This document shows, in pieces, positions 48,901-60,780 of a DNA stretch of 64,000 bases; the first letter of the stretch is position 1, and every line of letters begins with the position of its first letter. The stretch spans positions 3,038,001-3,102,000 of the forward strand of contig JAULJL010000003.1 of NCBI GenBank assembly GCA_030761205.1. Direction: 5' to 3'. This stretch comes from Fremontodendron californicum. Lineage: Eukaryota > Streptophyta > Magnoliopsida > Malvales > Malvaceae. Position numbers and translations under genes: made by a program. A model generated the notes under the pieces. The model was given only the letters and a program-made list of their open reading frames with translations, made no database searches and was not told where the DNA came from.

Positions 48901-51900
48901 CAATTCAAATGAATCTGTAAACACCAATATGACAGTGGCTCAAAACTTTTTTCAGCATATTAATTAATTAAAGCACATAACTCCTAGAGATGTTGCTTTA
49001 AATTATAATATTAACCTTTTTCAAGTTTTCCTGTGCCAAGTTTCAGTTTTGGCTCTTAATCGAGGCCCCTCTGTCTCTGACTAATGGCACTGCTTTTCTT
49101 TCTTTATCAGACCTCTTCTTGCCAAACTTAAAATGAAGCATGAAAATCTAGAAGTTTGTTTATACACATTTTTGTATTCTGCCTTTGAACTATGCCTAAG
49201 TTCACTTGTTGCTACATGTAAACAGTTTCTATTACATACTGGACTTTCTGAATGGCAACTAATGGCATATTCATTCCTATAAGCATTTTTTTTTAAGTTT
49301 CTTTCCCTTACTAAGGATTTGCAAATAGCCGCACTGTTGATTAGAATTAATGAATCTTAGAACTCTGAGTGACAAAAGTTTTTGGTAAGTTTCTCAGTGA
49401 ATAGCTGCATAATTAGTAATGCAATCAGATTATGGTTTGAAAGACATGGTTCAGTTGACAAAGCAGTTTTCTAGCAATTTTGGCCTTTTTTTTTTTTTAC
49501 TTTGAAGGCATTTTCAACTGTGGGAACGCCTGATTACATAGCTCCTGAAGTGTTACTGAAGAAAGGATATGGCATGGAATGTGACTGGTTAGTTATATTT
49601 CTTTTCAGTTCTCTTTCTTTCTCATGGTTGCAACTGGTATCTAGTACTTGTTCTCCATTTTGTTACTTTATCTACATGCATGAGGCATATCTGTTCTACT
49701 TTTCTACCTCTGCACCGCCTATGATTTTTCCTCGTAACAACTTTTAATGTGGGAGCTAACTAATTGCTGAAAGTTTTGTTTGCTTTCTATTGCATAGACT
49801 CGGGTTTCTTTGTGAAGTTCTCATACCATAACATAAATAATGCCGCCTTTTCTATTGACTTCTTGTAGGTGGTCACTAGGAGCAATAATGTATGAAATGC
49901 TAATTGGATACCCGCCATTTTATTCTGATGATCCAATTACCACATGCAAGAAGGTAACATGCTTCTGTCTGGCTTTATTTTCTCAGCTCCAGTTGATCTT
50001 TGATGCACTATTATTTTTATTATATTTCTTCTTGTCTGCTCTCTCCAAATTCAGGATATTCCACTGATTAACTTATGCTTTCTAGTTTGGGCTAGTTTAT
50101 AATATCAACTCTTTTGCTTTACAGACGGAGACTGCTATTACTAATGAATTCCAATGCAGGATAAAGCCTAGATGTGTAATGTACCTTTATCATATACAAT
50201 ATTACGTTGATATGCATCTATGTCTAGTTATTCCAATTAGGCCAAATGCTTGATTGTATAGCATAATTAGGTTGTTTGGTGTCTTACTAGCACCATGCTT
50301 GATGTTGTGTTCTACGAACATTCTGAGACTAGGCCCCTTTTCCATTAGGTTGTTAGTTGTTGAGTTGTTTCCTGAAAAGTTTTATAGTAATACCAATGCA
50401 CCATGATTGCTTTTGTTATGCGTGCTGCATTACATCTTTTGCTTCCCCCTCCCCCCTCTTCAGAAGTTTAACAGGAACATTTTCCCCATGGTAAACTTGA
50501 TGGAGATATCATTCTTTGTACTGACATTTTGGTCATCAATTACTGTCAGATTGTGCATTGGAGGAATCACCTAAGATTTCCTGAAGATTCAAGGTTAAGT
50601 CATGAGGCAAAGGATCTGATATGTAGATTGCTATGCGATGTCGAGCACAGACTGGGTACTGGAGGGGCAAATCAAATAAAAGTAAGATTATGATGTATTG
50701 AAATGTTATTTCTTTTCTACCAACTATCTCTTCTTCCTTATGGTTGTTGACATTTAATTTTATCAGGCTCATCCTTGGTTCAAGGGCGTTGTGTGGGATA
50801 AACTCTATGAGATGGAGGCAGCATTTAAACCTGAAGTGAATGGGGAATTAGATACTCAAAATTTTATGAAGTTTGATGAAGTATAACTTGAAATTCCCCT
50901 TTTTATTACTTTTGTTTTGCTTATTCCAAATACTAATCACTTTCTTCACTATGTATTTGTCCTTCTTGGTGAAATTAAAGATATCTTTTTTAATCTGACT
51001 ATTTTGGAATTATCACCAGTTGGATCCTCCAGCACCAGCAAGAACTGGCTCGGGACCCTCACGGAAGGTTTGTAACAAATGATGCTGTCTGTAAACTCAT
51101 CTTAAACATTAGTTTGTCCCAGTACTTTCCAGCTGGTGTATACATTTTATTTACACATTTTTTGAGTATGTGGCAAGTTTGTGCTGTATTTTGTGATCTG
51201 AGAATGCTATGAATATGCAATCATGAAACTTTATTCCTTTTCCTTTTTTGTTCAAAAATGGTAATTTACGAAACAATTGATGTCTTCTTTCAAAGGTCTC
51301 TCTTCTGAAAGTGTTAACACCTTGTGACAAAAACAAATGTATTGATTGGAGAAGTATATGCATTTTTGTCCATGATAATCAACATGCTTTTTTCATGTTA
51401 TAATTATATCTTGCTATATTCGTCCATGAGTAGTGAGTACCTATTCAAACACAAATACTTGGTGGAATTTATTTATATTTTCCCTACTTTATGCAGATGC
51501 TTTTAACACCCAAAGATTTAAGTTTTGTTGGCTATACATACAAGAACTTTGATGCTGTCAAAGGGCTACGCCATTGTTTTGGTATGCAATTTTTCACTTA
51601 GTTATCAACATTTTTAACCTTTTTCTCTATTGATGCAGCATTTTTTTTTTGGGGTGCTTATTAGTGATAAATATCTCTATTTGCCTGTGAACATACTTGC
51701 GTTTTGTACAGAAACAAAGTTCGGCTGTGGGTTAGTGAAAGTTCAGGTTTAGGTTAGACAAGTGAAGGGTGTTAGATTCAATTTTCTTGTCCTTATCAAT
51801 GTTGATTATAAGCTTGAATATCTTGTTCATATTCTTCTTATTCATCTCATGAGCAAGTACATAATGTGAAATCGGAGGTTTTAATCGATGCTACACTAGC

Positions 51901-52644
51901 ACTACAGATGGAATGCCATAGTCCACCTTGATTTCTTTGCACCTGCACCTTTTCCTTTGGCAGGATTGGCCTGCTAATAGTTTTTGGTAGTTGGGTTGCT
52001 ACCCCCATTCTGAATCTGTCTAAAGAATGATAATAGTAAGTCACAGATTTGAGAAATAGATCTTAGTGCTAATAGCCTTTAACAGCTCAAGCTCAAAGAG
52101 GTTGTATAATAAGGAGTTAGATTTAGACCCATGAATGACAATGAATGGAGCAAGGATGCAGAACCAATCAATGATAGTTGAACCCAATCATGGGTAACAT
52201 ACTAACATTGAGCTCCTACTAAGGATTATTACGATTTGATGAATCCACTGCCCATATTAACTGTTGCTGGTTCATGAACATTGGTAAAATTCTCAAGAGA
52301 ATGAGCTTGGTAATGGACCTTTCTCTTTCTTCTGTTTTAACATCACCTTCCTAAACTATTTTAATTGTGCAGATTTCACAAATCCATCAATGGAACAGCC
52401 ATCCGTTGATTCTATATACGGTAATGGACCTTCTCTTTCTTCTATTCTTTTTTTTTCTTTCCATTTTCAACTTCCTACCATTATTATGGTAATAGATGTA
52501 ATAATTTGTCTTTCTTCACTCTTAAATGGATTAAGTTTGTTAATAGCTGCAGGTGATTCAGGGGTCGGTTATTCTACTAAGCGGTCAGCCGAGGAAACCG
52601 AGGTGCAGATGCTTGCATCTGCAGGTGATCCCATGTTACCATAA
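45947..52644 (+). CDS. NDR: NDR-family AGC serine/threonine kinase
   Basis: Plant nuclear-Dbf2-related kinase, activated through MOB proteins and upstream Ste20/Hippo-like kinases. In plants it is tied to cell polarity, pollen development and growth. Coding exons: 45947-46089, 47436-47610, 47777-47860, 48224-48465, 48600-48843, 49508-49587, 49869-49953, 50550-50681, 50767-50880, 51020-51067, 51497-51581, 52373-52420, 52553-52644. They total 1572 nt, 523 residues plus TAA, all in phase. Seen: N-terminal MOB-binding-type helix region (about 20-75, KQFIENHYRAQ), GRGAFGEV 100-107, AMKK Lys122, HRDIKPDN with Asp216, DFG 234-236. The NDR-specific insert between DFG and APE runs about 240-290, followed by STVGTPDYIAPE with activation-loop Ser299. 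The hydrophobic motif FVGYTYKNF has Thr463. Which Arabidopsis NDR paralogue it matches I cannot say. The first intron (1.3 kb) is the longest. Confidence 0.97.
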
Positions 52645-52672
52645 AGCAACTAATGGGAAAACCTCTTACATG

Positions 52673-52699
52673 GATATATATATATATATATATATATAT
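52673..52699. repeat. (TA)n microsatellite in NDR 3' flank
   Basis: A run of about 13 TA units shortly after the NDR stop codon, within the probable 3' untranslated region. Confidence 0.85.
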
Positions 52700-55411
52700 G
52701 GATATTTCTGCTTGTTTTAAGTTAGGCAATCCTCCAAGATCTGCAGTTCTTGTGCAGTGGCTGCCATCTGATTTGTGGAATCACTTTGTTAAGTGTACAG
52801 AAGTATTTAAGAAAAGTTTTAAAATCCAGTTCTGAGTTAACTGGTAGGAGAATTAAAGACTCTTTTTTTCAGCCTAAAAGGGTTTGTGTATTAGAAGTTA
52901 GATCAGAGTTCTGGATGCACTGGTTGCCCAGGTTGGCTGTGGTAAATTTGCCTTCTCTAGTGGCAGTTTCTGGTCAAAATTTTTAATTGATAGCAAAACT
53001 CAACTCCTGAGAAACTCTATACCCATTTTGGGAGCAATGATCCCCCTATTGTTGTGTGTAAACTATTATTAGCAAAAACTAGAAACTAGCTGTGAGGAAA
53101 TAACATTTTTGCTGATAAAATATCTTCTCAGTAAATTGCTTATTGTAGTACTCCTACTTTTTTTTGCTGTATGATTGCGTTTTTGAAGTTTGCCCACTTA
53201 AGAAAAATATTGTCATTGAACAGTTTTAAGCAACTCTCCCCTGTTTCTTTCTCTGGCTACTGATGCAATTATTTAAGTGCTCCTCCATCAAAGCATACAC
53301 CTTCTGAAAATTGGTCTCTATTCCAATTTAGTGTTCAGACTTATAAATTGATGCAGCCATTCCAAGAGAAAAACTCCCCAGGTCTACTAGAAAATATGTT
53401 TAACCAACCTGAAGAAAAGTAGCAGTTAGCTCTTTACTCCCATTTAGATTTGTCCAAGAATTGGATTATCTCTGTTCGGCTCGATAGATATGATCGAATT
53501 GGATTAGGTTTGAATAAGGTTTTTCAATTCGGGTCGATCCGATTATATTCATCTAATAAAAAAATTTTAATTTAAGTTTAATCATAAAATATATAAATAT
53601 AAATATTAATGTAAATTTATTATTATTATTTTAATATTTATAAGGTTTACGGATCGAATTTAGATAAGAAAAGAAAAAAATGAGATCCCGGCCATGGACA
53701 GTCCAATCTGAGGCAGGTAAAATTGTGGGTGTACACTTTTCATTTGAGGCAGGTAAAATGGTGTTGATTTTGACATACTGTCATACACTCATTCACCAAA
53801 ACCTAAAGTCAAGATAATATTAAGTGATTAATTCTAGATTGTTGCCTTTGCATCAAATATTAAAGATTAAATAATTATATATTTATCCATCAAATAAAAA
53901 TTAAAAAAGTATATGTGGAAAGACTTGTATAAGCATATATCGAACATTGCATTATTATACATTAAAAACCCTCTCCCCAAATTATAATCAGCTACTTCAT
54001 CTCACATTCTGTTTCCATATTCAAAACCCCAGCCACCCCGAAGGAGAAAACAGAAAGAAAAAAAAGTGTTTCATGGGATTTTTTCCAAATTAAAAAGAAA
54101 AGTAAAGATTTTATTTTTTTTTATTTTTTATTTTTTCATTGCTTTTGGATGATGAGCTAATTAATGAAGTCATAAACAAGATTAATTACCAAAAATCATA
54201 GTGATTTGTATAATAAAAAAAACTATCACAGCAAATAATTGAGATTTGATCAAATCAAACAAGTTTTCAAGAATACAATCAACATAAAAAAAAAAATAAT
54301 AAACAGATGTTATTCACCAGAAAGCCTGACAAAAATCTACCATGCAAGTAATAAAAAGTAGTAAAAAGTAGTAGTATCCTTTTTTCTTTCATAAAAGCAA
54401 TTAATATAGAATTTAGACAAAGACCCTTGTAGGATTGGAGGATGAAAAGAAAAATAAAAACCAAACCAAAATTAAAAGCAAAAGCAAAACAATTGGAAGG
54501 ATAAAGCAGAGAGAGCATGAGAATTTAGATGGGTGGAGATGCTTTAAAATGCTCTTCAAGATTTGACATCTGTCATCTCTTTCCTTTTATTCTCTCTCTT
54601 ACACACATTAGACACACGCTCTCTCTTTGTCTTTTTCTTTTTACCTATGCTATGCTATGCATTTTCTTTTTCTTTAATTTTACAGTCTAAACACCCAGAT
54701 ATTATTATTGTATTACAAATAAAAGAGAAGAATATAAACAAATCAAAAAAAAGTTTTGGTGAAGAAAAAAAAAATCTTTTTAATCCTTTATGATCACTAG
54801 GCAAAGTCCATAGCTTTGTTTCTTATTCATTTGATTTTTTTTTTTTCTTTTTCATGTCTCTTCTATGGATGTTAAAAGCTCCTTGCTTGAAACTACCATA
54901 AAGAGAGAGGGAAAAAGAAGACTCTACTACAGTTGACAAAACTAGGTACTAGGTAGTAGTCATTCCTTTTTTGTTAAAGTTTCTACATTTATTTTATTTT
55001 ATTTTATTTTACTTTCCTTTTCTTGATTATAATTGTAGCCAATTATTTGACAGAGAGAGGGAGGAACTGGGGTGGGCAAAGCAAAAAATTACAAGAGGCT
55101 GAGAAGGGTTGCCTCAGATCCAGGGAGCTCTTTAAATAATATCTGAAGAAGAGTACTCTCCTTTTTAGGGTTTTCCTGTGATTCTTGGGACATCACCTTT
55201 CTTGAGTTCTTTCTCATGACCCTTCTTTCTTTTTTTTCTCTCCAAGTCTTTCTTTTTGTGTTTGATGATGAAGGGTTGGTTTTATATTTGATCTAATTGT
55301 GGTTGTCTTAAAGTTTTTTTTTTTTTTTTATGAGTAATTTTTTTATTTCTTTTTTTGGTTTGTGTGTATATTAAGTTGTTTCTCTGGTTCTTTATGTCTT
55401 AACTGTAGTTG

Positions 55412-55480
55412 ATGGAGGTAGATAAAGAAGAGTCCAGAGAAGAAGTTGTTGAAAAAAGCATAATCAAAGGTCTAAATTAA
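55412..55480 (+). promoter_or_regulatory. Possible upstream ORF in the PP2C leader (22 codons)
   Basis: ATG at 55412 (MEVDKEESREEVVEKSIIKG then LN) with TAA at 55478-55480, 311 bases before the main ATG at 55792. It would lie in the 5' leader if transcription starts upstream of 55400, as the pyrimidine-rich stretch at 54570-55330 suggests. Such an upstream frame could lower translation of the phosphatase. No transcript evidence is available here. Confidence 0.4.
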
Positions 55481-55791
55481 CTATTTTTGGGTAGTAATTT
55501 CCACAAATGGAAGTTTTGATCCACTTGTAGTTGACCAGATCTGACTAACCCATTTCACTTTCACTACCTTTTTTACTCTCCCACAAGTTGCAACCCCTGA
55601 ACCTGCATCCTTTTCTTGGGCACCTTTGAGTTGATTACGGCATGGGAAATGGTCTGTTAAAACCCACCATTCACATTCCATTATCATTCTGTATTTCAGA
55701 AGAAGGTGATAGTTTCGTTGAACAATGACAGTTTGTGTGATTTTTGAGGGGTTGGAAGGTAACTTTTTGTACTGCACAGAAAGGGATTTTG

Positions 55792-57378
55792 ATGGAGGAG
55801 ATGTCTCCGACGGTTGCAGTGCCATTTAGATTAGGTAATTCAGTCTGTAAAAACTCTACCTTTGCTACTCGTATGGACATCACAAGACTCAATCTTATGG
55901 CAAATCCTACTGGTATTTTAACTGATTCTGCAACCAAGGCTACTAACCAGTCAGTTACTGGTGAAGATGTGGATTTTAACTTTGCTGATATGGAGACCGA
56001 AGTTAGTAGTATAGAGGTAAAGGGAGAAGGTGTTACCTCCTTGGATATGATATCTGATAGTAAAGTTAGTTGGATTGCTAGTAATGATGTTATAGCCCAA
56101 GAAAGTGAGGAGGATGATTCTTTCTCTTTGGAAGGTGATCATGTTCTTGATCTTGATAGCTCTTGTTCACTATCAGTGGCAAGTGAGATTAGTAGCCTTT
56201 GTGGAGAGGATTTCCTGGGTTTTGATGCTACTTCTGAGGTAGAAACACCGAGCTCCGTGGACAACGAGAAAAGCATTTGCAGTTTAGATGTTATTGCTAA
56301 GGCCACCAAGTTTGTGGAGTCAAACGTTGAGACAGAGGTTGTAAGCGATCCCCTTGCTGTGGCAGTAAGCCTTGAGGAAGAGATTGGAGATATGTCTGAA
56401 CAGAAGCCATCTTCAGGGGTTCTTCAATTGGCTCTCCAAAAGGAACCCAGTATAACAGTTCCAGTTCCAGTTCCACGCAGTGTGTTTGAGTTGGAATATG
56501 TACCTCTTTGGGGATTTACCTCTATATGTGGAAGGAGACCTGAGATGGAAGATGATGTTGCTGCTGTGCCTCGGTTTTTAAAGGTTCCAATTCAGATGCT
56601 AATTGGTGATCGGGTACTTGATGGCATGAGCAAGGGCTTTGCTCATCAGACTGCTCACTTCTTTGGGGTCTATGATGGCCATGGAGGCTCACAGGTCTCT
56701 TTTCCAATTTCCTTTGTATCTTTCATGTTTAGCTTTCTTTCCTTTCCATTAAATCATGCTTGGGATTTCCTGGAAGTAAATGTTCTTTCTTGGTGTTTAC
56801 TGTTGTACAGGTTGCAAACTACTGTCGTCAGCGTATTCACTCTGCTTTGGCTGAGGAAATAGAGTCTGCTAAGCAATGCTGGAGTAATGAAAACATAACA
56901 TATAGTTGCCAAGAGCTGTGGAAAAAGGCATTCACAAACTGTTTTGTTAAAGTTGATGCTGAGATCGGAGGACAAGCTAGTCAAGAACCTGTTGCCCCAG
57001 AAACAGTTGGTTCTACTGCTGTTGTTGCCCTTATTTGTTCTTCTCATATTATTGTAGCAAACTGTGGAGATTCAAGAGCAGTTCTATGTCGTGGGAAAGA
57101 GCCCATGGCTTTGTCTGTGGATCATAAAGTAAGTAGGAGACTGTGAATTGCACCTTTATATCTTCTTGTATTTCTTCATCAACTGTTGGGAACTTATACC
57201 CTTTTGTTTTATTATGTTCATATTTCTTAGCCAAATCGAGAAGATGAATATGAAAGGATTGAAGCAGCTGGAGGCAAGGTTATTCAATGGAATGGGCATC
57301 GAGTTTTTGGTGTTCTTGCAATGTCAAGGTCCATTGGTATGTCTTCAGAAGAATTATACTCTTTTCTTTTCCCCTTTT

Positions 57379-57428
<50 letters not shown>

Positions 57429-59141
57429 TAAAACCATAATTTAGAAAAAGAGGGAAGGGTGGAGAACATCATTTCTTAAGACAATTTTTCGTAAATGACA
57501 TCCTTTGTTTATGTCTTCTGAACTTAGTCATTATCATGTTGTAAGTTTTGCTCACATATATACAAAGCAGAATACAACATATATCTCTTATGAGACAGGA
57601 TTACATGTTTTGTCCATGTGCCTCACTTGGGACATTAACTGTAGTATCTGTGTATAATGATGCTTCAGAGTTGGTTGGATTTTGGCACGCATCTGCTTAA
57701 TTAACCATTGAAATGTATTAATGTGGAGTGCCAGGTTAGTAATTCAAAATCTGTTACTGTTTTGCTTGAAATTTTTACTCTAGCTTCTAGCATGAAGTTC
57801 CTATGGCTGTGCCTACTGTTAAAGTCTTGACTTATTTAGGTGTGGCGTCTGCAGTATCCATTTTACGCCTTATTGGAATCTGCGGAGAACTTTTTCTTTA
57901 CTTATATGTGAATAAACTGTTCAAAAGGTGCAACTATTTTATAGCCCTTGAAAGAAGATTGGTGAATGTTAGGGAGAGCAATAGATTATAAATATCCATG
58001 CATTTGCTTTTCTTTTCATCGAAGTTTGCATGATAAAACCATGTGTCCTGACTGACATAGAAGTCACATTTTTAGTATTAAACATGTATGGTCATAAACA
58101 TTGCAGGCAGGGAACCTATAGTGTGGCATTTGTTGTCATTTTTCTTTTCTAACAAGGATGTCTCATGTCTATAATCCTAACAAGAATCCTGTTGTCTTTT
58201 AGTAATATTTAAAGAATTCCTGCTGTGTTTTCAGTAACCAATGTGTTGTTCTATCCTTTTGAGTGATACTTTTTAGGTTATAAATTGACATCAATCTTAT
58301 ATGATTTTACTTCTAAATTAACTTCAAATTATGCCATTAGTGCTGCCATTTTTCTCTAAAAGCATGCACCAGTTGGCTATTTCTTTTTTGGTAACTGTGT
58401 TGAACTAGCATTCTGAGGATAGTTGCTTGGTGCTTCTTTCATGAAGGCATTCAGGATAATAGAATATAAACCTATGTTACTCGGACTCGGGTGTGAGTGT
58501 CGGATACGGGTATGTATCCGACACGGGTATGTTCAATTTTTTCTAAGTTTTTTCATGTATTTGGAGGGTCCTTAGAGGGTCATATCTTCATACCTATGTC
58601 CGAATATGTGTCGGACATTGATACTTCAAGAAAAATGAAGAGTCGAAGCAATATTATAAACTCCTCTTGTCAGGTCAGAAAAAAAATCATAATATTGCAG
58701 GTGTTTCTGATGTTGATAGCCGCATACTGGGTTGATACATCATAAATAATTTGACTGGACAGAATAATTAAAAAAATGAGAATGACCATTGTTGGTGTTT
58801 CAGGTGATAGATATTTGAAGCCATGGATCATTCCAGATCCAGAAGTAATGTTTATTCCAAGAGTGAAAGAAGATGAATGCCTCATTTTAGCCAGTGATGG
58901 TCTATGGGATGTTATGACAAATGAAGAAGCATGTGACCTTGCTCGGAGACGAATACTTCAATGGCACAAAAAGAACGGTGCAACACCGCCGACTTCAGAA
59001 AGGGGCGAGACAATCGATCCTGCTGCTCAAGCTGCGGCGGAATACCTTTCGAACCGAGCTCTCCAAAAAGGAAGCAAGGACAACATCACAGTACTTGTGT
59101 TGGATCTGAAAGCTCAAAGGAAGTTCAAGAATAAGACATGA
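55792..59141 (+). CDS. HAB1: Clade A protein phosphatase 2C (HAB1/HAB2-like), abscisic-acid co-receptor
   Basis: Negative regulator of abscisic-acid signalling: it dephosphorylates SnRK2 kinases until bound by hormone-loaded PYR/PYL receptors. Coding exons: 55792-56694, 56811-57128, 57231-57336, 58804-59141; 1665 nt, 554 residues plus TGA, all in phase. HAB1 of Arabidopsis is near 511, so the N-terminal extension is longer here. Residues 1-235 are the acidic, poorly conserved regulatory part. The catalytic domain starts near WGFTSICGRRPEMEDDVAAV, with metal-binding Glu/Asp 253-255, DGHGG 295-299, GDSRAV, Asp474 (SDGLWD) and Asp535 (KGSKDNI). Trp427 in KVIQWNGHRVFG is the lock Trp that senses ABA-bound receptors, known in HAB1 as Trp385. 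Start ATG chosen for MEEMSPTVAV, which matches the HAB1 N-terminus. The 1.47-kb third intron carries MITE copy D and a (TA)n run. Confidence 0.97.
57385..57425. repeat. (TA)n microsatellite in PP2C intron 3
   Basis: About 20 uninterrupted TA units shortly downstream of exon 3. Likely length-polymorphic. Confidence 0.9.
58472..58653 (+). mobile_element. hAT-like MITE, copy D (intron 3 of PP2C)
   Basis: About 182 bp, left end CTATGTTACTCGGACTCGG, right end decayed (GAAGCAATA in place of GAGCAACATAG). Left flank ATATAAAC (58464-58471) resembles TTATAAAC at 58654-58661. It contains a small internal duplication of the GGATACGGGTATG / CCGACACGGG motif. It is in sense orientation in the PP2C gene. 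Confidence 0.8.
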
Positions 59142-60314
59142 TTCGGTCTTCAACCTTGCCATATGACATAATTTCATATGGTTTGAATATAGTTTTTCCC
59201 TTCTAGTACCTCTCCATTGTTTCAAGAGTCTTGGCGTGAACCATCCATGACAAGTTCTGGCTATTGAAAATCTTAGCTGTGCCGTAGGAAATAGGAGATT
59301 ATGTCGATTCCATGCTTGACATTGTGGGAAATTGTATCATTGTGCCTCCCGAGTTAAAAATCACTCTGAGAGGTATTTGTTTTGTATTTTTTCAACCGCA
59401 TGGTGCTTATAAAAGCTAACTATATAAACTGGTTTTCGGCCTTTGGGCCGTGTCACGCACGTTACTTTTATATATATATAATATATAATTATGAGATTTT
59501 ATTTTATTCGCTAATGAATTGATAAATTTGAATAAAAAATATTTTCATTATTATTTAATTATTTGTATTTTTTATTTTTATATTTTTTCACAATTTTTTT
59601 GTATTGACGGTTTTTTTTTTTTTTAATCCTGAAAATATATATGTTTCTCATAGCTCAAATGAGCATGAATGCACTGACTCTCTTCTTAGCAAGATTTTAA
59701 AAACAAGAAATAAAAAGTCTTTTTTATTTTCAACTTTTTAAAATTTTTTTTTTAAAAAAAAAAAATCATTTTTTTCAAATTCTATAACATTAAAATTTTG
59801 AAATACTTTTTTTATGAAAGAGATTCCCTTTTTTTTCTTTCTTCTTTTACCTTCTCGTAATCTTTTAATTTTTTTTTTCATTTTTTTATTTTTTTTATTT
59901 TTTATTTTAGAACTTTGTGAAAGAAATATATCTATCTCTTAATATTTCGAAATTTAAAAAATGTTTCTGGTTTTTTTAGTTTTTCAAATATTAATAAAAA
60001 AATAAAATTAACGACTTAATTGTGCAATAATAAAGAAACAAATCCAATATCTTTCATACAATTCAAAAATTAAATTAAAAAAACATACGAATCCAGTTTC
60101 TATACATGATGATGGAATAAAATTTTCATAAATAAGTGTATATCTTTTTGTTAAATTAAGTCTTTGTGCTTATATTTATTTAAATTAAATTAATTTGTTA
60201 CAATTGAAACATAAAGGTTGTTGACTTGTTGTTTAATTGGCTCCCGAGTCCCGAGAAAAGAAAAACAAAAAAGCAGAATAATTTATAAAACAATTAGTAC
60301 TATTACTCTATATA
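59142..60314. other. PP2C 3' flank and AT-rich spacer, with possible Helitron end at 59428-59460
   Basis: 59142-59400 probably includes the PP2C 3' untranslated region. At 59428-59460 the minus strand reads a perfect hairpin CGGCCCAAAGGCCG followed by AAAACCAG and T. This looks like a Helitron 3' end with CTAG changed to CCAG. 59500-60300 is AT-rich with long T and A runs and no gene. Confidence 0.45.
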
Positions 60315-60780
60315 CTAGTTTATTTTACACGTGCAAAAGCACGTAAATAATATAATAAATGTATATCAAATTAGATATTTTTTAAATAAATTTATATATT
60401 AAATATTTGTTTTTGGTAGAAAATTATATAAAATGATATTAAATGTTATCAAAACTATTACAAATGTTATTAAAATTATATTAAAGGTTATCAAAATTAT
60501 TTCAAAAATTATTAAAATTATATCAAAGGTTACCAAAATTATATTAAGAGTTACCAAAATTATATCTATAGTTATCAAAATTATACCAAAATTACCAAAA
60601 TCATATCAAAAGTTATTAAATAAAATTATATCTTTTTTTTTTGGATAATTAAAGTAAACTTATATTAAATATTACTAAAATTATAAAAAATTACAAAATT
60701 ATTTAAAAATATCAAAATTATATCAAAGGTTATCCAAACTATATCAAGGTTATCAAAACTAAATTAAAGATTTACCAAAA
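60315..60780 (-). mobile_element. Helitron-like 3' end segment with 21-bp repeats, direct copy
   Basis: Read on the minus strand, the segment ends with hairpin ACGTGCTTTTGCACGT (60344-60329), a 10-nt spacer and CTAG (60318-60315), followed by T at 60314. This is the canonical Helitron 3' structure (hairpin, about 10 nt, CTRR, insertion before T). The rest is 21-bp-repeat-like sequence that runs on directly into the main array. The same ~465 bp is inverted at 9610-10073. The matching 5' end (TC) would lie to the right, beyond the window. Confidence 0.7.

Larger units (their letters stand above)
52645..55791. other. Spacer: NDR 3' flank and PP2C promoter/leader
   Basis: 52645-53300 probably includes the NDR 3' untranslated region. 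53460-53740 has GC-rich blocks around an AT core like the decayed hAT MITEs, but no duplication could be defined. 54550-55791 is rich in CTCTCT/TTTCTTT tracts and is probably the promoter and long leader of the PP2C gene, with an upstream ORF at 55412. No other gene is visible. Confidence 0.45.

Noticed and set aside
53460..53740. GC-rich arms around an AT core resembling the hAT MITEs
   Set aside because: No matching ends or target-site duplication could be defined; too decayed to call.
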